DNA of 64,000 bases from an uncultured Clostridia bacterium (GCA_934365195.1 CAKRNA010000001.1:1-64000); one strand, 5' to 3'; shown: positions 35,396-44,697, counted from the stretch's first letter. Program-made: numbers and translations. Notes: generated by a model from the sequence alone, not told the origin.

Positions 35396-36673
35396 CTACT
35401 TTATAGAATCTAGCGCATTTATTACGTCGCCAACCACGTCTTTCTCGTTTTCGATACCAACGCTAAGCCTTACTAATCCCTCGTCGATACCTGCTTTAAC
35501 TAGGTCCTCTGAAGAAAGTTGGCGGTGAGTTGTGCTAGCAGGGTGCAAAACGCAACTTCTAACGTCTGCAATATGGGTAACGTTCTTGAATAGGTGCAAG
35601 TTCATAATGAACTTCTCGGCATTTTCTCTACCGCCTTTAATTCCGAACACAACCATACCACTATAACCGCCCTTAAAGTACTTATCAGCCAGTTTGTGAT
35701 ACTTGTTGCTTTCAAGACCGGCGTAGTTTACCCACGCAACCATAGGATGTTTTTCAAGCGCCTTAGCAAGAGCAAGCGCATTTGAAGAGTGACGCTCCAT
35801 TCTTAAATGCAACGTTTCCATACCCAAGTTGGTGATATATGCGTTGAACGGGCTCATACTTGTGCCAAAATCTCTCATACATTGCATTCTTGCCTTTAAT
35901 ACGAAGGAATATTTTCCGCCTTCGCCTTCGTCAACGTAGTTTATACCGTGATAACTCTCGTCAGGCGTAACGAAATCAACGTAACGAGGATTGTTTCTGT
36001 ACTCAAAGTTTCCGCCGTCTACGATAATTCCGCCAACAGCAGTAGCGTGTCCGTCTAGGTACTTCGTGCTTGAATGAACGATAATGTTAGCGCCGTGTAA
36101 AAACGGTTTTACAAGTATAGGAGTAGCCAAAGTGTTGTCTATGCAAAGCAACAATTTTGCCTCCTTACAAATCTTGGAAAATCTATCGAAGTCAAACACA
36201 ACCATTGCCGGATTAGCGATGGTTTCGGCAAAGAACAACTTCGTGTTCTCGTCGATATTTGCCTTGATTTCCTCGTCGGTCATATCGTCATTAACAAACC
36301 TACACTCGATGCCATACTTTGGCAAAGTGGTTTTAAACAGGTTAAACGTACCGCCGTAGATAGTAGAACTGGACACGATGTTATCGCCTGCCTTACATAC
36401 GTTTAAAACGGTTACAAGCGTAGCAGCCATACCCGACGAAACAGCCATAGCGGCAGTACCGCCCTCAAGCATAGCAACTTTTTGCTCGTAGCAAGCAACC
36501 GTCGGATTGCTTATTCTTGAATAAATGTGTCCGTCCTTTGGAACGTCGAACAAATGTGCCATTTCCTCTAAGGACTCGTAGTAATAGGTGGTACTTTGAT
36601 AAAGTGGCAACACTCTCGTTTCGCCGCTTTTTGGCTCGTATGCACCTTGCACGCAAATTGTTTCTCTCTCCAT
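35396..36673 (-). CDS. metY: O-acetylhomoserine sulfhydrylase (aminocarboxypropyltransferase)
   Basis: This 425-residue PLP enzyme of the Cys/Met metabolism family makes homocysteine from O-acetylhomoserine and sulfide. The PLP lysine is in HSSTKYLDGH (K204); SSGMAA and YSRISNPT are typical cofactor and substrate segments. The length and the central insert around residues 240-265 fit MetY rather than the shorter MetB/MetC. The ATG at 36673 has GGAGG 8 bases upstream; an in-frame TTG before it would include that site. With metA it forms a methionine pair inserted between smpB and ssrA. Confidence 0.9.
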   Translation of the reverse strand: MERETICVQGAYEPKSGETRVLPLYQSTTYYYESLEEMAHLFDVPKDGHIYSRISNPTVACYEQKVAMLEGGTAAMAVSSGMAATLVTVLNVCKAGDNIVSSSTIYGGTFNLFKTTLPKYGIECRFVNDDMTDEEIKANIDENTKLFFAETIANPAMVVFDFDRFSKICKEAKLLLCIDNTLATPILVKPFLHGANIIVHSSTKYLDGHATAVGGIIVDGGNFEYRNNPRYVDFVTPDESYHGINYVDEGEGGKYSFVLKARMQCMRDFGTSMSPFNAYITNLGMETLHLRMERHSSNALALAKALEKHPMVAWVNYAGLESNKYHKLADKYFKGGYSGMVVFGIKGGRENAEKFIMNLHLFKNVTHIADVRSCVLHPASTTHRQLSSEDLVKAGIDEGLVRLSVGIENEKDVVGDVINALDSIK

Positions 36674-36689
36674 TGTATTATCCTCCAAA

Positions 36690-37142
36690 CTAATTTCTGT
36701 ATTCTTTTATAGCACGTTCTGCCGTGCGTTTATTTTCTTTATTTTTAATATCCTGCCTCTTATCGTGCAACTCTTTACCTTTACACAAAGCAAGTTCCAC
36801 TTTAACAAGGCTATCCTTAAAATACAACTTTGTAGGTACTAGCGTGTAGCCTTTTTGCTCCACCTTTCCCCTAAGTTTGTTTATCTCCTGCCTTTTTAAA
36901 AGCAACTTTCTTGTCCTAAGCGGATCTTCGTTAAAATAACTGCCCTTGTCGTACGGAGAAATATGGATATTTAAAGCAAAAACCTCGCCGTTTTTTACTA
37001 GCGCAAAACTATCTTTTAAGTTCACCCTAGACAAGCGAATGCTTTTTACTTCGCTACCCTTAAGTTCTATTCCTGCCTCGTAAGTTTCCTCTATAAAGTA
37101 GTCGTGATAAGCCTTTTTGTTGGTTGCAATTATCTTTTCCAT
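36690..37142 (-). CDS. smpB: SsrA-binding protein
   Basis: This 150-residue protein is SmpB, which binds tmRNA and places it in the stalled ribosome. Conserved parts are NKKAYHDYFIEETYEAGIEL in part, LKGSEVKSIR, SPYDKGSYFN and the basic C-terminal tail KGKELHDKRQDIK. Translation is probably coupled to rnr, whose stop is 9 bases upstream, since no ribosome binding site is visible. Confidence 0.96.
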   Translation of the reverse strand: MEKIIATNKKAYHDYFIEETYEAGIELKGSEVKSIRLSRVNLKDSFALVKNGEVFALNIHISPYDKGSYFNEDPLRTRKLLLKRQEINKLRGKVEQKGYTLVPTKLYFKDSLVKVELALCKGKELHDKRQDIKNKENKRTAERAIKEYRN

Positions 37143-37151
37143 ATCAATTTA

Positions 37152-39317
37152 TTATACCATATCTTGCTCTTTTTGTTTATCGACAAATTGAGTAAATCTA
37201 ATTTTTTTATTCTCCACGTCGGCGTGCGAAACCACAATTTTTATTTTATCGCCCAGTTTATAGGTGACGTCAGAGCCTTTTATGGTGTATTTTTTGTCAA
37301 GATACTCAAGATTTTCGCCGATTAAGTCCTCAAACCTTATCATACCCTCCACCGAATTATCCAGTTCTACGAACACGCCAAACTGCGTAACTCCGCTAAT
37401 AGTACCCTCGTACACGTTGCCTATTTTGTCCTCCATAAACCTTGCCTTGTAGTAGTCGTCGGCATCTCTTTCAGCCTGCTCGGCAGCAATCTCTCTTTCT
37501 GAGGATTGGCTTGCAACCGCCTCGCACCTAGATTCCAACCTAATCATAGTCTTTTTGTCTATTCCGCCGTCTAAAAACCTCTTGATTACCCTGTGTATCA
37601 TAAGGTCGGGATACCTTCTAATCGGCGAGGTAAAGTGGCAATAATACTCGCTAGCAATACCAAAATGCCCCTTATTTATCACGCTGTACTTAGCCTTTTG
37701 CATAGCCCTAAGCATAACTTTCGATATAATTTTTTCGTACTCCGTGCCCTTAATTTCCTCAAGTAAGCGCTGAAAATGATAACTTGCTATCTCGCCTTTT
37801 GCGTTTATATTAAATCCGCACGCCTTTATAAAGTCGATAAAATCGGCAAGTTTTTCCTCCTCGGGCTTGTCGTGAACTCTAAACACGAACGGATACTCTA
37901 TCCTTGCAAAATACTCGGCAACCGTTTCGTTACAAAGTATCATAAATTCCTCTATAATCTTGTTGCTTTCCGTGTATTCGTAAGGCTTTATATCCACCAC
38001 TTCGTACTTGTCGTTTAGGATAATCTTGCATTCGTCATTGCCGAAATCAATAGCGCCACGCCTGTTTCGTTTATTTGCCAGTATCAAAGCAAGGTCACGC
38101 ATATTTAGTAGCATTTCCTTTACGTCGGCGTACTTTTTAGACAACTTCTCGTCGCCCTCCAAAATCTTGGTTACGTTATTATACGTCATACGATGGTTAG
38201 ACTTAACGTAGGACTTATTTATCTCGTAAGCCTTGGTTTTGCCCCTCTTGTCAAGTTCTATAACTACGGTAAGCGTCAGCCTCAACTCGCCCTCGTTTAA
38301 CGAGCACAATCCGTTGCTTAAAGCCTCGGGTATCATTGGGAATACAGAGCCCGGGAAGTACACGCTGGTTGCCCTTTTGTACGCCTCGTCGTCAATAATC
38401 CCGTCAGGCTTTACGTACTCCGACACGTCGGCTATATGCACGTAAAGTTTAAAGCCCTTTTCGTCTCTTTCAAGGCTTATCGCATCGTCAAAATCCTTAG
38501 AATCGTCGCCGTCGATAGTTATCGTCATAAGGTCGGTATAGTCGGTTCTGCCGTTCTTCGTGCTAGGTAACACGCCAAGAGCGTTTATCCTATACGCCTC
38601 TTGCTCCGCCCTTTTATCCGTTTCGCTAAATCCGTACGAACGGATAATAGAAAGAACGTCGGTTTTTGGGTTTCCGCTTTTACCTAATATCTCGGTTACA
38701 ACGCCCTCAGGGTTTTTATCCTTTACGTAACTTACTATTTTCACCACTACTTTATCGCCGTTTTTAGCGCCGCTTGAATTTTTCATAGGCACGAAAACGT
38801 CGTCGAAAAATTCCTTTACGTCGGGGGTGACAAAGCCAAAATTTCTGCCTTGATAATACGTACCTATTAGCGTGGTCATACCCCTTTCGATTATCCTCAG
38901 CACTCTGCCTTCGGGTTTTTCGCCGTTTCTTTTTATCCTTTCAACGAGCACGGTGTCCTTGTGCATTGCGCCTTTTAGCGACTTGTGAGGGATAAACAGG
39001 TCGTCCTCCCCGTCCGCTATTACAAACGCAAAGCCCTTAGGATTGCCCCTAAGCACTCCTTGTACGATATCTTTATTTTTGAAACTTACGCTTTTAACCT
39101 TAGACTTTGCCTTACGGTTGTTTATAGCCACCTTTTTGTAATGGTTTTTGGATACTTCTGTTATTTTACCCTTTCTGACAAGCCCCTTCAAGATTTGCCT
39201 TATTTGTTGTTTGTCAAAGCCCGTGGTCATATTTAGGCTATTCAAAACCGTCCTTTCATCAAAGACGTCGCCCGTTACGTTTAGTATTTGTTTTTCCAGT
39301 TCTTCATTAACGTTCAT
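37152..39317 (-). CDS. rnr: Ribonuclease R
   Basis: This 721-residue 3'-5' exoribonuclease has an N-terminal winged helix (to about 70), cold-shock domains, the RNB catalytic domain with the metal-binding motif IDGDDSKDFDDA (about 265-277), and a C-terminal S1 domain (GTISGVTQFGVFVEL). It degrades structured RNA and works with tmRNA/SmpB in clearing defective mRNA. GGAGC precedes the ATG. It is followed closely by smpB. Confidence 0.96.
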   Translation of the reverse strand: MNVNEELEKQILNVTGDVFDERTVLNSLNMTTGFDKQQIRQILKGLVRKGKITEVSKNHYKKVAINNRKAKSKVKSVSFKNKDIVQGVLRGNPKGFAFVIADGEDDLFIPHKSLKGAMHKDTVLVERIKRNGEKPEGRVLRIIERGMTTLIGTYYQGRNFGFVTPDVKEFFDDVFVPMKNSSGAKNGDKVVVKIVSYVKDKNPEGVVTEILGKSGNPKTDVLSIIRSYGFSETDKRAEQEAYRINALGVLPSTKNGRTDYTDLMTITIDGDDSKDFDDAISLERDEKGFKLYVHIADVSEYVKPDGIIDDEAYKRATSVYFPGSVFPMIPEALSNGLCSLNEGELRLTLTVVIELDKRGKTKAYEINKSYVKSNHRMTYNNVTKILEGDEKLSKKYADVKEMLLNMRDLALILANKRNRRGAIDFGNDECKIILNDKYEVVDIKPYEYTESNKIIEEFMILCNETVAEYFARIEYPFVFRVHDKPEEEKLADFIDFIKACGFNINAKGEIASYHFQRLLEEIKGTEYEKIISKVMLRAMQKAKYSVINKGHFGIASEYYCHFTSPIRRYPDLMIHRVIKRFLDGGIDKKTMIRLESRCEAVASQSSEREIAAEQAERDADDYYKARFMEDKIGNVYEGTISGVTQFGVFVELDNSVEGMIRFEDLIGENLEYLDKKYTIKGSDVTYKLGDKIKIVVSHADVENKKIRFTQFVDKQKEQDMV

Positions 39318-39328
39318 TACTGCTCCTA

Positions 39329-39359
39329 ATAAAAAAAGGCGACCTTATAGTCGCCTTTC
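39329..39359 (-). terminator. Terminator between secG and rnr
   Basis: The stem AAAGGCGAC/GTCGCCTTT with a 6-base loop is followed on the minus strand by T7. It lies right after the secG stop, so rnr must have some read-through or its own promoter. Confidence 0.85.
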
Positions 39360-39370
39360 AAGTATCTATC

Positions 39371-39688
39371 TTATACGTTTAAGATAATGAAGTAAATAAT
39401 CGAGAATACTACAAGTAATACTCCAAGTACTATAGTAGCAATCTTTAACTTACCCTCTTTCGACCTATTTTTGTTTTTGCCAAAGAAAGTATCGTTATTA
39501 CTTCCGCCTGAAATAGCGCCCAAATCTTGTGGTGTACTGTTTTGCATTAGTACTACGACAATCATAGCGATTGCGGTTACTGCCATAAGGCAAATAAACG
39601 TGCTAAGCAAAGCCGTTCTAACTTCGCTTGGAATTGCAACTTGATTGTTGTTTGCAAGCATACACATGTTTGACATCATATTATACAT
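39371..39688 (-). CDS. secG: Protein translocase subunit SecG
   Basis: This 105-residue protein has two membrane helices and the conserved SecG loop VLMQNSTPQDLGAISGG with an FFGK motif. It is an accessory subunit of the SecYEG channel. AAGGTG precedes the ATG. The N-terminus is longer than usual by about 25 residues; a later start cannot be excluded. Confidence 0.92.
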   Translation of the reverse strand: MYNMMSNMCMLANNNQVAIPSEVRTALLSTFICLMAVTAIAMIVVVLMQNSTPQDLGAISGGSNNDTFFGKNKNRSKEGKLKIATIVLGVLLVVFSIIYFIILNV

Positions 39689-39942
39689 AAATCACCTTTT
39701 TAGTCATTTTTTGGAATAATCATATAAAGTCTATCATAAAAATATCAAAATAACAAGCGATTTTACTCTATTTTTTCATTACCTGCCTTGGCATAGAAAA
39801 TTATCTTTTGTTTATAATATAGCGTGCGAGCAATTAGCGTAATTATTGTTTATTTTATACCATAATATACTATAAATATGCTAAATATATACGTTTTGCA
39901 CTATATAACAAATATTCATAGGGTAAAAATTGCCGTTTACCC

Positions 39943-39970
39943 TTGACAACAGGCTATTTCATTATATAAT
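39943..39970 (+). promoter_or_regulatory. Promoter of the SLC13/CitMHS-like permease gene
   Basis: TTGACA (39943-39948), 16 bp, TATAAT (39965-39970) precedes the ATG by 22 bases, with GGAG at 39985-39988. The leader is short. Confidence 0.75.
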
Positions 39971-39992
39971 AAATTCACAATAACGGAGATAT

Positions 39993-41186
39993 ATGCACAA
40001 ACAACCTATTAAAGACAAGGTGTTATCCGCCTTGTTTTTTATTAAAGACAAGATACGCACTTCCAAGCCAAAAGTAAAAAAGTTCGTTTCAAAAAACGTA
40101 ATCTTACTTGTGGCTGTTTTGGCTGCTATTATTTCGTGCTTTTTCAACCCTCCGTCAAAGCAATACCTAGGCTTTATCAATTATAGGACGATTTGCACCC
40201 TTCTTTCCTTGCTGCTGGTTACTAGGGCTATGCGCTCTATCAAAATGTTCCAAATGCTAGCGATTAAGATACTTGCAAAGGTTAAAACCACAAGGGCGCT
40301 ATCGTTTATTATGGTGCTACTACCCACCCTGTTTTCGCTGGTTATAACCAACGATATTGCGGTGTTTACTTTCGTACCTTTCAGCATCGTTATGCTTAAA
40401 ATCGCAAACCAAAAAGAACTTACGCCAAGGATAATCACCTTGGAGATTATGGGGGCGAATTTGTCGGGTATGGTAAGCCCTCTCGGTAATGCGCAAAACA
40501 TCTTACTTTACGAACTATTTGGAGTTAAGGCAAGTTGGTTTTTGGTAAACTTGTACCCGGTGGCTATTTTTGGCTACCTAACTTTGTTTTTGGCTACCAT
40601 ACTAGGCGCTAACCAAACCATTCAGCCGATACTTGAAACAAAACATAAATTGCCGTGGCATAAATACGTTATCTACACCACGCTGTTTATCGTGTGCGTA
40701 CTTGCGGTTTTGAAGGTTATCAACGTTTATTACACCACCCTTGCGGTAGTTATCGTAGTGCTGTTTTTCGATCCGAAAGTATTCAAAAAAACCAACTACT
40801 CGATTTTGCTTTTGTTTATAGCGTTCTTTATTTTGGTAGGAAACCTAAGCCAAATCCCGTCGATAAACAACCTGATTCAAAGTGCGGTAAGCGGAAACGA
40901 ATACTACGTAACGATAGGACTAAGCGAACTAATATCGAATACGCCTGCTACCTTGCTTGTGTACAAATTCGCAACCGACCAAGTTGCCCTTGCCTGTGGC
41001 GTGAACGTGGGTAAATTCGGCACGTTTATAGCCTCTATGTCCTGCGTTATGGCGTACACTTTGTATTCTAGTTCCACCCACGACGACTACCTTGTTAGAA
41101 GGCTGGTTAAAAACCTAATCTTGTTCAACCTGCTGTTCTTCGTAGTCACTTTTTTGGCTGGGCTTATCGTAATTTACGCAATGTAA
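39993..41186 (+). CDS. Anion permease of the SLC13/CitMHS (ion transporter) type
   Basis: This 397-residue protein has about ten to eleven membrane helices and the two signature turns of this fold, TNDIAVFTFVPF (about 128-139) and LISNTPATLLV in the second half. The substrate could be a carboxylate, sulfate or arsenite-like anion; it cannot be decided from the sequence. It is a single-gene unit with its own promoter and a terminator. Confidence 0.8.
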   Translation: MHKQPIKDKVLSALFFIKDKIRTSKPKVKKFVSKNVILLVAVLAAIISCFFNPPSKQYLGFINYRTICTLLSLLLVTRAMRSIKMFQMLAIKILAKVKTTRALSFIMVLLPTLFSLVITNDIAVFTFVPFSIVMLKIANQKELTPRIITLEIMGANLSGMVSPLGNAQNILLYELFGVKASWFLVNLYPVAIFGYLTLFLATILGANQTIQPILETKHKLPWHKYVIYTTLFIVCVLAVLKVINVYYTTLAVVIVVLFFDPKVFKKTNYSILLLFIAFFILVGNLSQIPSINNLIQSAVSGNEYYVTIGLSELISNTPATLLVYKFATDQVALACGVNVGKFGTFIASMSCVMAYTLYSSSTHDDYLVRRLVKNLILFNLLFFVVTFLAGLIVIYAM

Positions 41187-41341
41187 TTTGCGATTTTTCA
41201 CGCCGTGAAGCGTACATAATTAGCAAGGTAAATTTACTCTTAATATCCTTGCAAATACCGTCAAAAACACAGCAAAACACAAAATTTGCGGGGAGAACGC
41301 TAAAAATTAGGCTGTTTTTAATAAAAAAATTACACACAAAA

Positions 41342-41362
41342 AAAAGGGCGATTTGCCCTTTT
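41342..41362. terminator. Bidirectional terminator between convergent genes
   Basis: The stem AAAAGGGC/GCCCTTTT with a 5-base loop is flanked by A and T runs. It serves both the permease gene (plus) and recR (minus). Confidence 0.85.
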
Positions 41363-41399
41363 GTTTTTTTACTTTTTTATTTTAGAAAACCCTAACTAA

Positions 41400-41984
41400 T
41401 TACAAAGTTTTTCGGTCGTCCATTGCCCTTGCCAGCGTCACTTCGTCGATATACTCAAGCCTACTGTCACAAGGCAAACCCCTTGCAATTCTCGTAACTT
41501 TTATGCCTAGCGGTTTGATTAGCCTTGCAATATAACTTGCCGTAACTTCGCCCTCAATTCCGCTGCCGGTTGCAATAATCACTTCGCTTACGTTTACCAG
41601 CCTTGCCATTAGTTCTTTTATCCTAATATCATCGGCGCTTACGTTGTTTTTAGGGTTCAGTACGCCGTGCAAAACGTGATACACTCCAGTGAAAACTTTG
41701 CTTTTTTCAAGGGCGATTACGTCGGCAGGTTGCTCCACCACACAAATTACGCTTTTATCCCTCGTTGAACAAATTTCGCAAATATCCTTATCGGTATAGT
41801 TGCCACATTCAGGGCAATAATGCACGCTGTTTTTCACCTCGACAAGCGCTTTGGAAAAATCCTCCACGTCGCCGTCTTTCATATTGATTACGGCATAAGC
41901 GTATCTTGCCGCCGTTTTCGTGCCAACACCGGGAAGTTTAGTAAACTCCGCAATTAGTCTTTCTACAGGTTCAATATATTCCAT
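41400..41984 (-). CDS. recR: Recombination protein RecR
   Basis: This 194-residue protein is RecR: a helix-hairpin-helix (LPGVGTKTAARYA), a zinc finger (CPECGNYTDKDICEIC, residues about 55-70) and a Toprim domain (VVEQPADVIALE, ATGSGIEGE). It acts with RecF and RecO in gap repair. The ATG overlaps the stop of ybaB by one base (TAATG), and GGTGG precedes it. It is the end of the dnaX-ybaB-recR operon. Confidence 0.96.
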   Translation of the reverse strand: MEYIEPVERLIAEFTKLPGVGTKTAARYAYAVINMKDGDVEDFSKALVEVKNSVHYCPECGNYTDKDICEICSTRDKSVICVVEQPADVIALEKSKVFTGVYHVLHGVLNPKNNVSADDIRIKELMARLVNVSEVIIATGSGIEGEVTASYIARLIKPLGIKVTRIARGLPCDSRLEYIDEVTLARAMDDRKTL

Positions 41985-42316
41985 TAAAACATTCCACCGC
42001 CCATTTGTGCAAACGGTCCCATTATTTCTTCGGTTAGTTCGTCCACTTTGCCGATAGCGTCGTTGTAGCAAGCCATAATCAAATCTTCCAAGGTTTCAAC
42101 GTCGTCAGCGTCAACAACCTCAGGCTTAATAGTAATTGACGTAAGCCTTTTAGAGCCGTCCATCACCATCTCCACCATACCGCCGCCTGCGGTAGCGGTA
42201 ACTTCGCTCTCTTGAAGTTGCTCTTGCGCCTCTTTCATTTGTTGTTGCATTTTTTGTGCTTGTCTAATTATGTTTTGCATATTTCCACCACCTGGAAATC
42301 CACCCATTCTGCCCAT
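41984..42316 (-). CDS. ybaB: Nucleoid-associated protein, YbaB/EbfC family
   Basis: This 110-residue DNA-binding protein has a glycine/methionine-rich start and a long amphipathic helix (IIRQAQKMQQQMKEAQEQL), then the conserved ITIKPEVVDADDVE strand and helix. The ATG at 42316 has GGAGG 5 bases upstream; an ATG at 42328 would include that site and overlap the previous stop. The dnaX-ybaB-recR order is standard in Firmicutes. Confidence 0.93.
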   Translation of the reverse strand: MGRMGGFPGGGNMQNIIRQAQKMQQQMKEAQEQLQESEVTATAGGGMVEMVMDGSKRLTSITIKPEVVDADDVETLEDLIMACYNDAIGKVDELTEEIMGPFAQMGGGMF

Positions 42317-42327
42317 ATTATCCTCCA

Positions 42328-42744
42328 TTATTTTTTTGTTATCTTCAAAATATCGTCGTTAAACAATGCTTTAATTCTTTTTATTTTGTCGTCTACGTCG
42401 CTAACTTCCTCTTTAAGCGCAAAGTACTCCACCTTTACGTCGTCACCTTCAAAAAGTAGTTTACTTAGCACGTATTTTTTATTTTTTTCGTCCTCCAACA
42501 GCAGCATATTTGCGTCGCTGGAAAACCATATTTTAAGCGTATTCGTTTCCTTATCCAGTTCAAACTTTTCCGCCTTGCTACAACACATTGCAAGTATCGG
42601 TTGGGTAGACGTAAATTCCACCGTCATTTTGCTCCAAATAGCGTGGTATTCGTCCGCAGTTTTTGGTTTTTCCGCCTTGATTATAGGCTTAGCCTCTTCT
42701 TTTTGGCTAACCTCACCGCTTTTACCCCCCTCTTTACACTTCAT
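42328..42744 (-). CDS. DNA polymerase III tau C-terminal part, in the -1 frame after dnaX
   Basis: This 138-codon frame begins at the dnaX stop (TGATG) and encodes a Lys/Glu-rich linker then a folded domain (YHAIWSKMTVEFTSTQPILA, TLKIWFSSDANMLLLED) like the C-terminal region of gamma/tau subunits. It lies in the -1 frame relative to dnaX, and an A9 run (42751-42759) sits 5 bases before the dnaX stop. So it is most likely joined to dnaX by slippage to give a tau of about 525 residues. Independent coupled translation from the ATG is possible, but no ribosome binding site is clear. Confidence 0.75.
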   Translation of the reverse strand: MKCKEGGKSGEVSQKEEAKPIIKAEKPKTADEYHAIWSKMTVEFTSTQPILAMCCSKAEKFELDKETNTLKIWFSSDANMLLLEDEKNKKYVLSKLLFEGDDVKVEYFALKEEVSDVDDKIKRIKALFNDDILKITKK

Positions 42745-43901
42745 CAGTCGTTTTTTTTTAACTCTTCAATCTCGCCTTCAAGTTGCTTAATCCTATTTAC
42801 AAGCCCCCCGATATCGATATCGGCTTTTAGTTCCATACATTTTAGTAGCGCCGTTTCAAACACGATTCTAGGGCTAGCGTTATACCTAAGTTCCCCGTCC
42901 ATACTGCCTATAATATCCAGTACCCTCAGCACTTTCCAGTTAGGATATTTTTTAAAAACGGCAAGTTTATCCGCCCTTGGTATTTCCAATTTTACAACGT
43001 CCTCGCTTTTAGAGTTGTTTACCAAAATAGAGTTACGCAACGTTTCTGCCATTTCTTTTGCAATCAGTTTCACCGTTTTGCCGCTTGCAATTAGGTCGTT
43101 AACCAGGTTCATACTCCTTGCAATATCGCCACTTAACACGCTGTCGCAAAGGTCTATTATCACCCTTGGATCGCCTATACCAAGTACGTCTAACACCTTG
43201 TCATAAGTAATGTCGTTATTGCAGTAAGACACGCACATATCGGCAACCGACAACGTATCTCTAAACGAACCGTTTCCGCTCTCTGCAATTAGTTCGATAG
43301 ACTCCTCGTCAAACTTCGTGCCGTTATCTTTAAGCACGTTTTTAAGGTGATTAGAAAGCACTTCCTTGGTCACGCTCTTAAAGTCAAAGCGCATACACCT
43401 ACTTAGTATGGTTTGCGGCAAGGCTTGAACTTCGGTGGTTGCCAAAATAAACACGGCGTGCGCAGGCGGTTCTTCCAACGTTTTTAACAAAGCGTTAAAA
43501 GCGCTGGTTGTAAGCATGTGCACCTCGTCGATAATGTACACTTTGTACCTGCAATTAGTAGGCGGGAACTTGATTTTTTCCCTTAAATCCCTAATCTCGT
43601 CAACGCCGTTGTTACTTGCTGCGTCTATCTCGATTACGTCCATATTTGCGCCGTCATCCAGCATCTTGCACACCTCACACTTCAAGCAAGGCGAACCGTT
43701 TACAGGGCTAATACAATTTATAGCCTTTGCAAATATCTTGGCGGTACTGGTTTTACCCGAGCCCCTCGTACCCGTAAATAAATAAGCGTGCGAAATATTC
43801 CCTGATTTGATTTGGTTTATCAAGGTGGTAGTTACGTGTTCTTGCCCAACCACTTTATCAAAAGTGTTAGGTCTGTATTTTCTATATAATGCTATTGCCA
43901 T
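42744..43901 (-). CDS. dnaX: DNA polymerase III gamma/tau subunit, clamp-loader part
   Basis: This 385-residue frame is the clamp-loader ATPase: RKYRP at the start, Walker A TGTRGSGKTS, a four-Cys zinc module (CLKCEVC and the earlier CIS), DEVHML Walker B, and the SRC motif of AAA+ clamp loaders (ILSRCMRF). It ends at the collar domain in ELKKND, right after an A9 run, like a gamma product. The longer tau needs a -1 shift into the next frame. Confidence 0.95.
   Translation of the reverse strand: MAIALYRKYRPNTFDKVVGQEHVTTTLINQIKSGNISHAYLFTGTRGSGKTSTAKIFAKAINCISPVNGSPCLKCEVCKMLDDGANMDVIEIDAASNNGVDEIRDLREKIKFPPTNCRYKVYIIDEVHMLTTSAFNALLKTLEEPPAHAVFILATTEVQALPQTILSRCMRFDFKSVTKEVLSNHLKNVLKDNGTKFDEESIELIAESGNGSFRDTLSVADMCVSYCNNDITYDKVLDVLGIGDPRVIIDLCDSVLSGDIARSMNLVNDLIASGKTVKLIAKEMAETLRNSILVNNSKSEDVVKLEIPRADKLAVFKKYPNWKVLRVLDIIGSMDGELRYNASPRIVFETALLKCMELKADIDIGGLVNRIKQLEGEIEELKKND
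42751..42759 (-). promoter_or_regulatory. A9 slippery run for dnaX frameshift or transcript slippage
   Basis: The mRNA reads TTA AAA AAA AAC GAC TGA. Nine adenines allow a -1 ribosomal shift, or loss or gain of bases by RNA polymerase, as known for dnaX in Escherichia coli (ribosomal) and Thermus (an A9 transcriptional run). Here the zero frame gives the short form and the shifted frame the long form. Confidence 0.65.
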
Positions 43902-43966
43902 AATTACTCCAACAACAATTATATACTATATTACGTTTTTATGCAAGGAAAATTAAAAAATCGAAA

Positions 43967-44014
43967 GCCGAAGTTATGTTTGATATCCTAAGAAAAAGTT
44001 TGATTAACTTCGGC
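43967..44014 (-). terminator. Inverted repeat downstream of endoA
   Basis: The arms GCCGAAGTTA (43967-43976) and TAACTTCGGC (44005-44014) enclose 28 bases. On the minus strand they are followed by TTTCGATTTTTTAATTTT, so this can terminate the endoA transcript before dnaX. Confidence 0.5.
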
Positions 44015-44114
44015 AATTATTAACGTATAACCGCTAGCCGTTAAGTAACCGTCATGCGCTAGCCTACCGTATAATTTATTGCCGTTTTGCTAGTCTTTGA
44101 TAGTTGTGTAGTTT

Positions 44115-44185
44115 ACCGCCGCACTAAGCCCGCCGCTTTGCTACACGCTAAAAGTTTATTATTTACTGCCGCACTAAGCCCGCCG
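44115..44185. repeat. Pair of GC-rich direct repeats
   Basis: GCCGCACTAAGCCCGCCG occurs twice, starting at about 44118 and 44168, 50 bases apart, in an otherwise AT-rich intergenic region; the second copy abuts the endoA stop codon. Role unknown. Confidence 0.55.
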
Positions 44186-44187
44186 TT

Positions 44188-44535
44188 TTATAAAGTAAAA
44201 AAGCCAAGGCTAATAAGTAATGCGTCGTCCACCCTCTTCATAAGGTCGTCGGGTAGTTCGCCTATTTTCTCTTTCAGTCTTCTTTTATCCAGCGTGCGAA
44301 TTTGCTCTAACAAAATTACCGAGTCCTTTTTCAGCCCGTATGCGTCCTTATCCAGTTCTATATGAGTTGGTAGTTTTGCCTTGTTCAGTTGGCTTGTAAT
44401 TGCCGCCGCAATAACCGTTGGGCTGTACTTGTTCCCCACGTCGTTTTGCACGATAAGTATAGGTCTTACGCCCCCTTGTTCGCTACCGACAACAGGGCTT
44501 AAATCGGCATAATATAACTCTCCTCTTTTTACCAT
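44188..44535 (-). CDS. mRNA interferase, EndoA/PemK (MazF) family
   Basis: This 115-residue toxin-type endoribonuclease has the family start RGELYYADLSPVVGSEQGG, the VRPILIVQND strand and a PTVIAAAITS block. MazF-type enzymes cut single-stranded RNA at short motifs. The ATG at 44535 has AGGAG upstream. In Firmicutes the antitoxin gene usually lies just before it; here the 160 bases upstream have no such frame, so the toxin is orphaned or its antitoxin lies elsewhere. Confidence 0.93.
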   Translation of the reverse strand: MVKRGELYYADLSPVVGSEQGGVRPILIVQNDVGNKYSPTVIAAAITSQLNKAKLPTHIELDKDAYGLKKDSVILLEQIRTLDKRRLKEKIGELPDDLMKRVDDALLISLGFFTL

Positions 44536-44697
44536 AAACACTCCTTTTCTCTAAGTGTTGTCATTACGGCAAAATATATACTTTGCAAATTATATTATGC
44601 ATATTCTTTTCAAAACGTGAATTTTTTAAAAACCTATATAATTACAAAATCGTGGTTTTATATTGCGTTTTTGACGTTTAAACCACGATTTCTGCTA

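Noticed and set aside
36674..36700. SAM riboswitch before metY
   Set aside because: Only 16 bases separate the smpB stop from the metY start.
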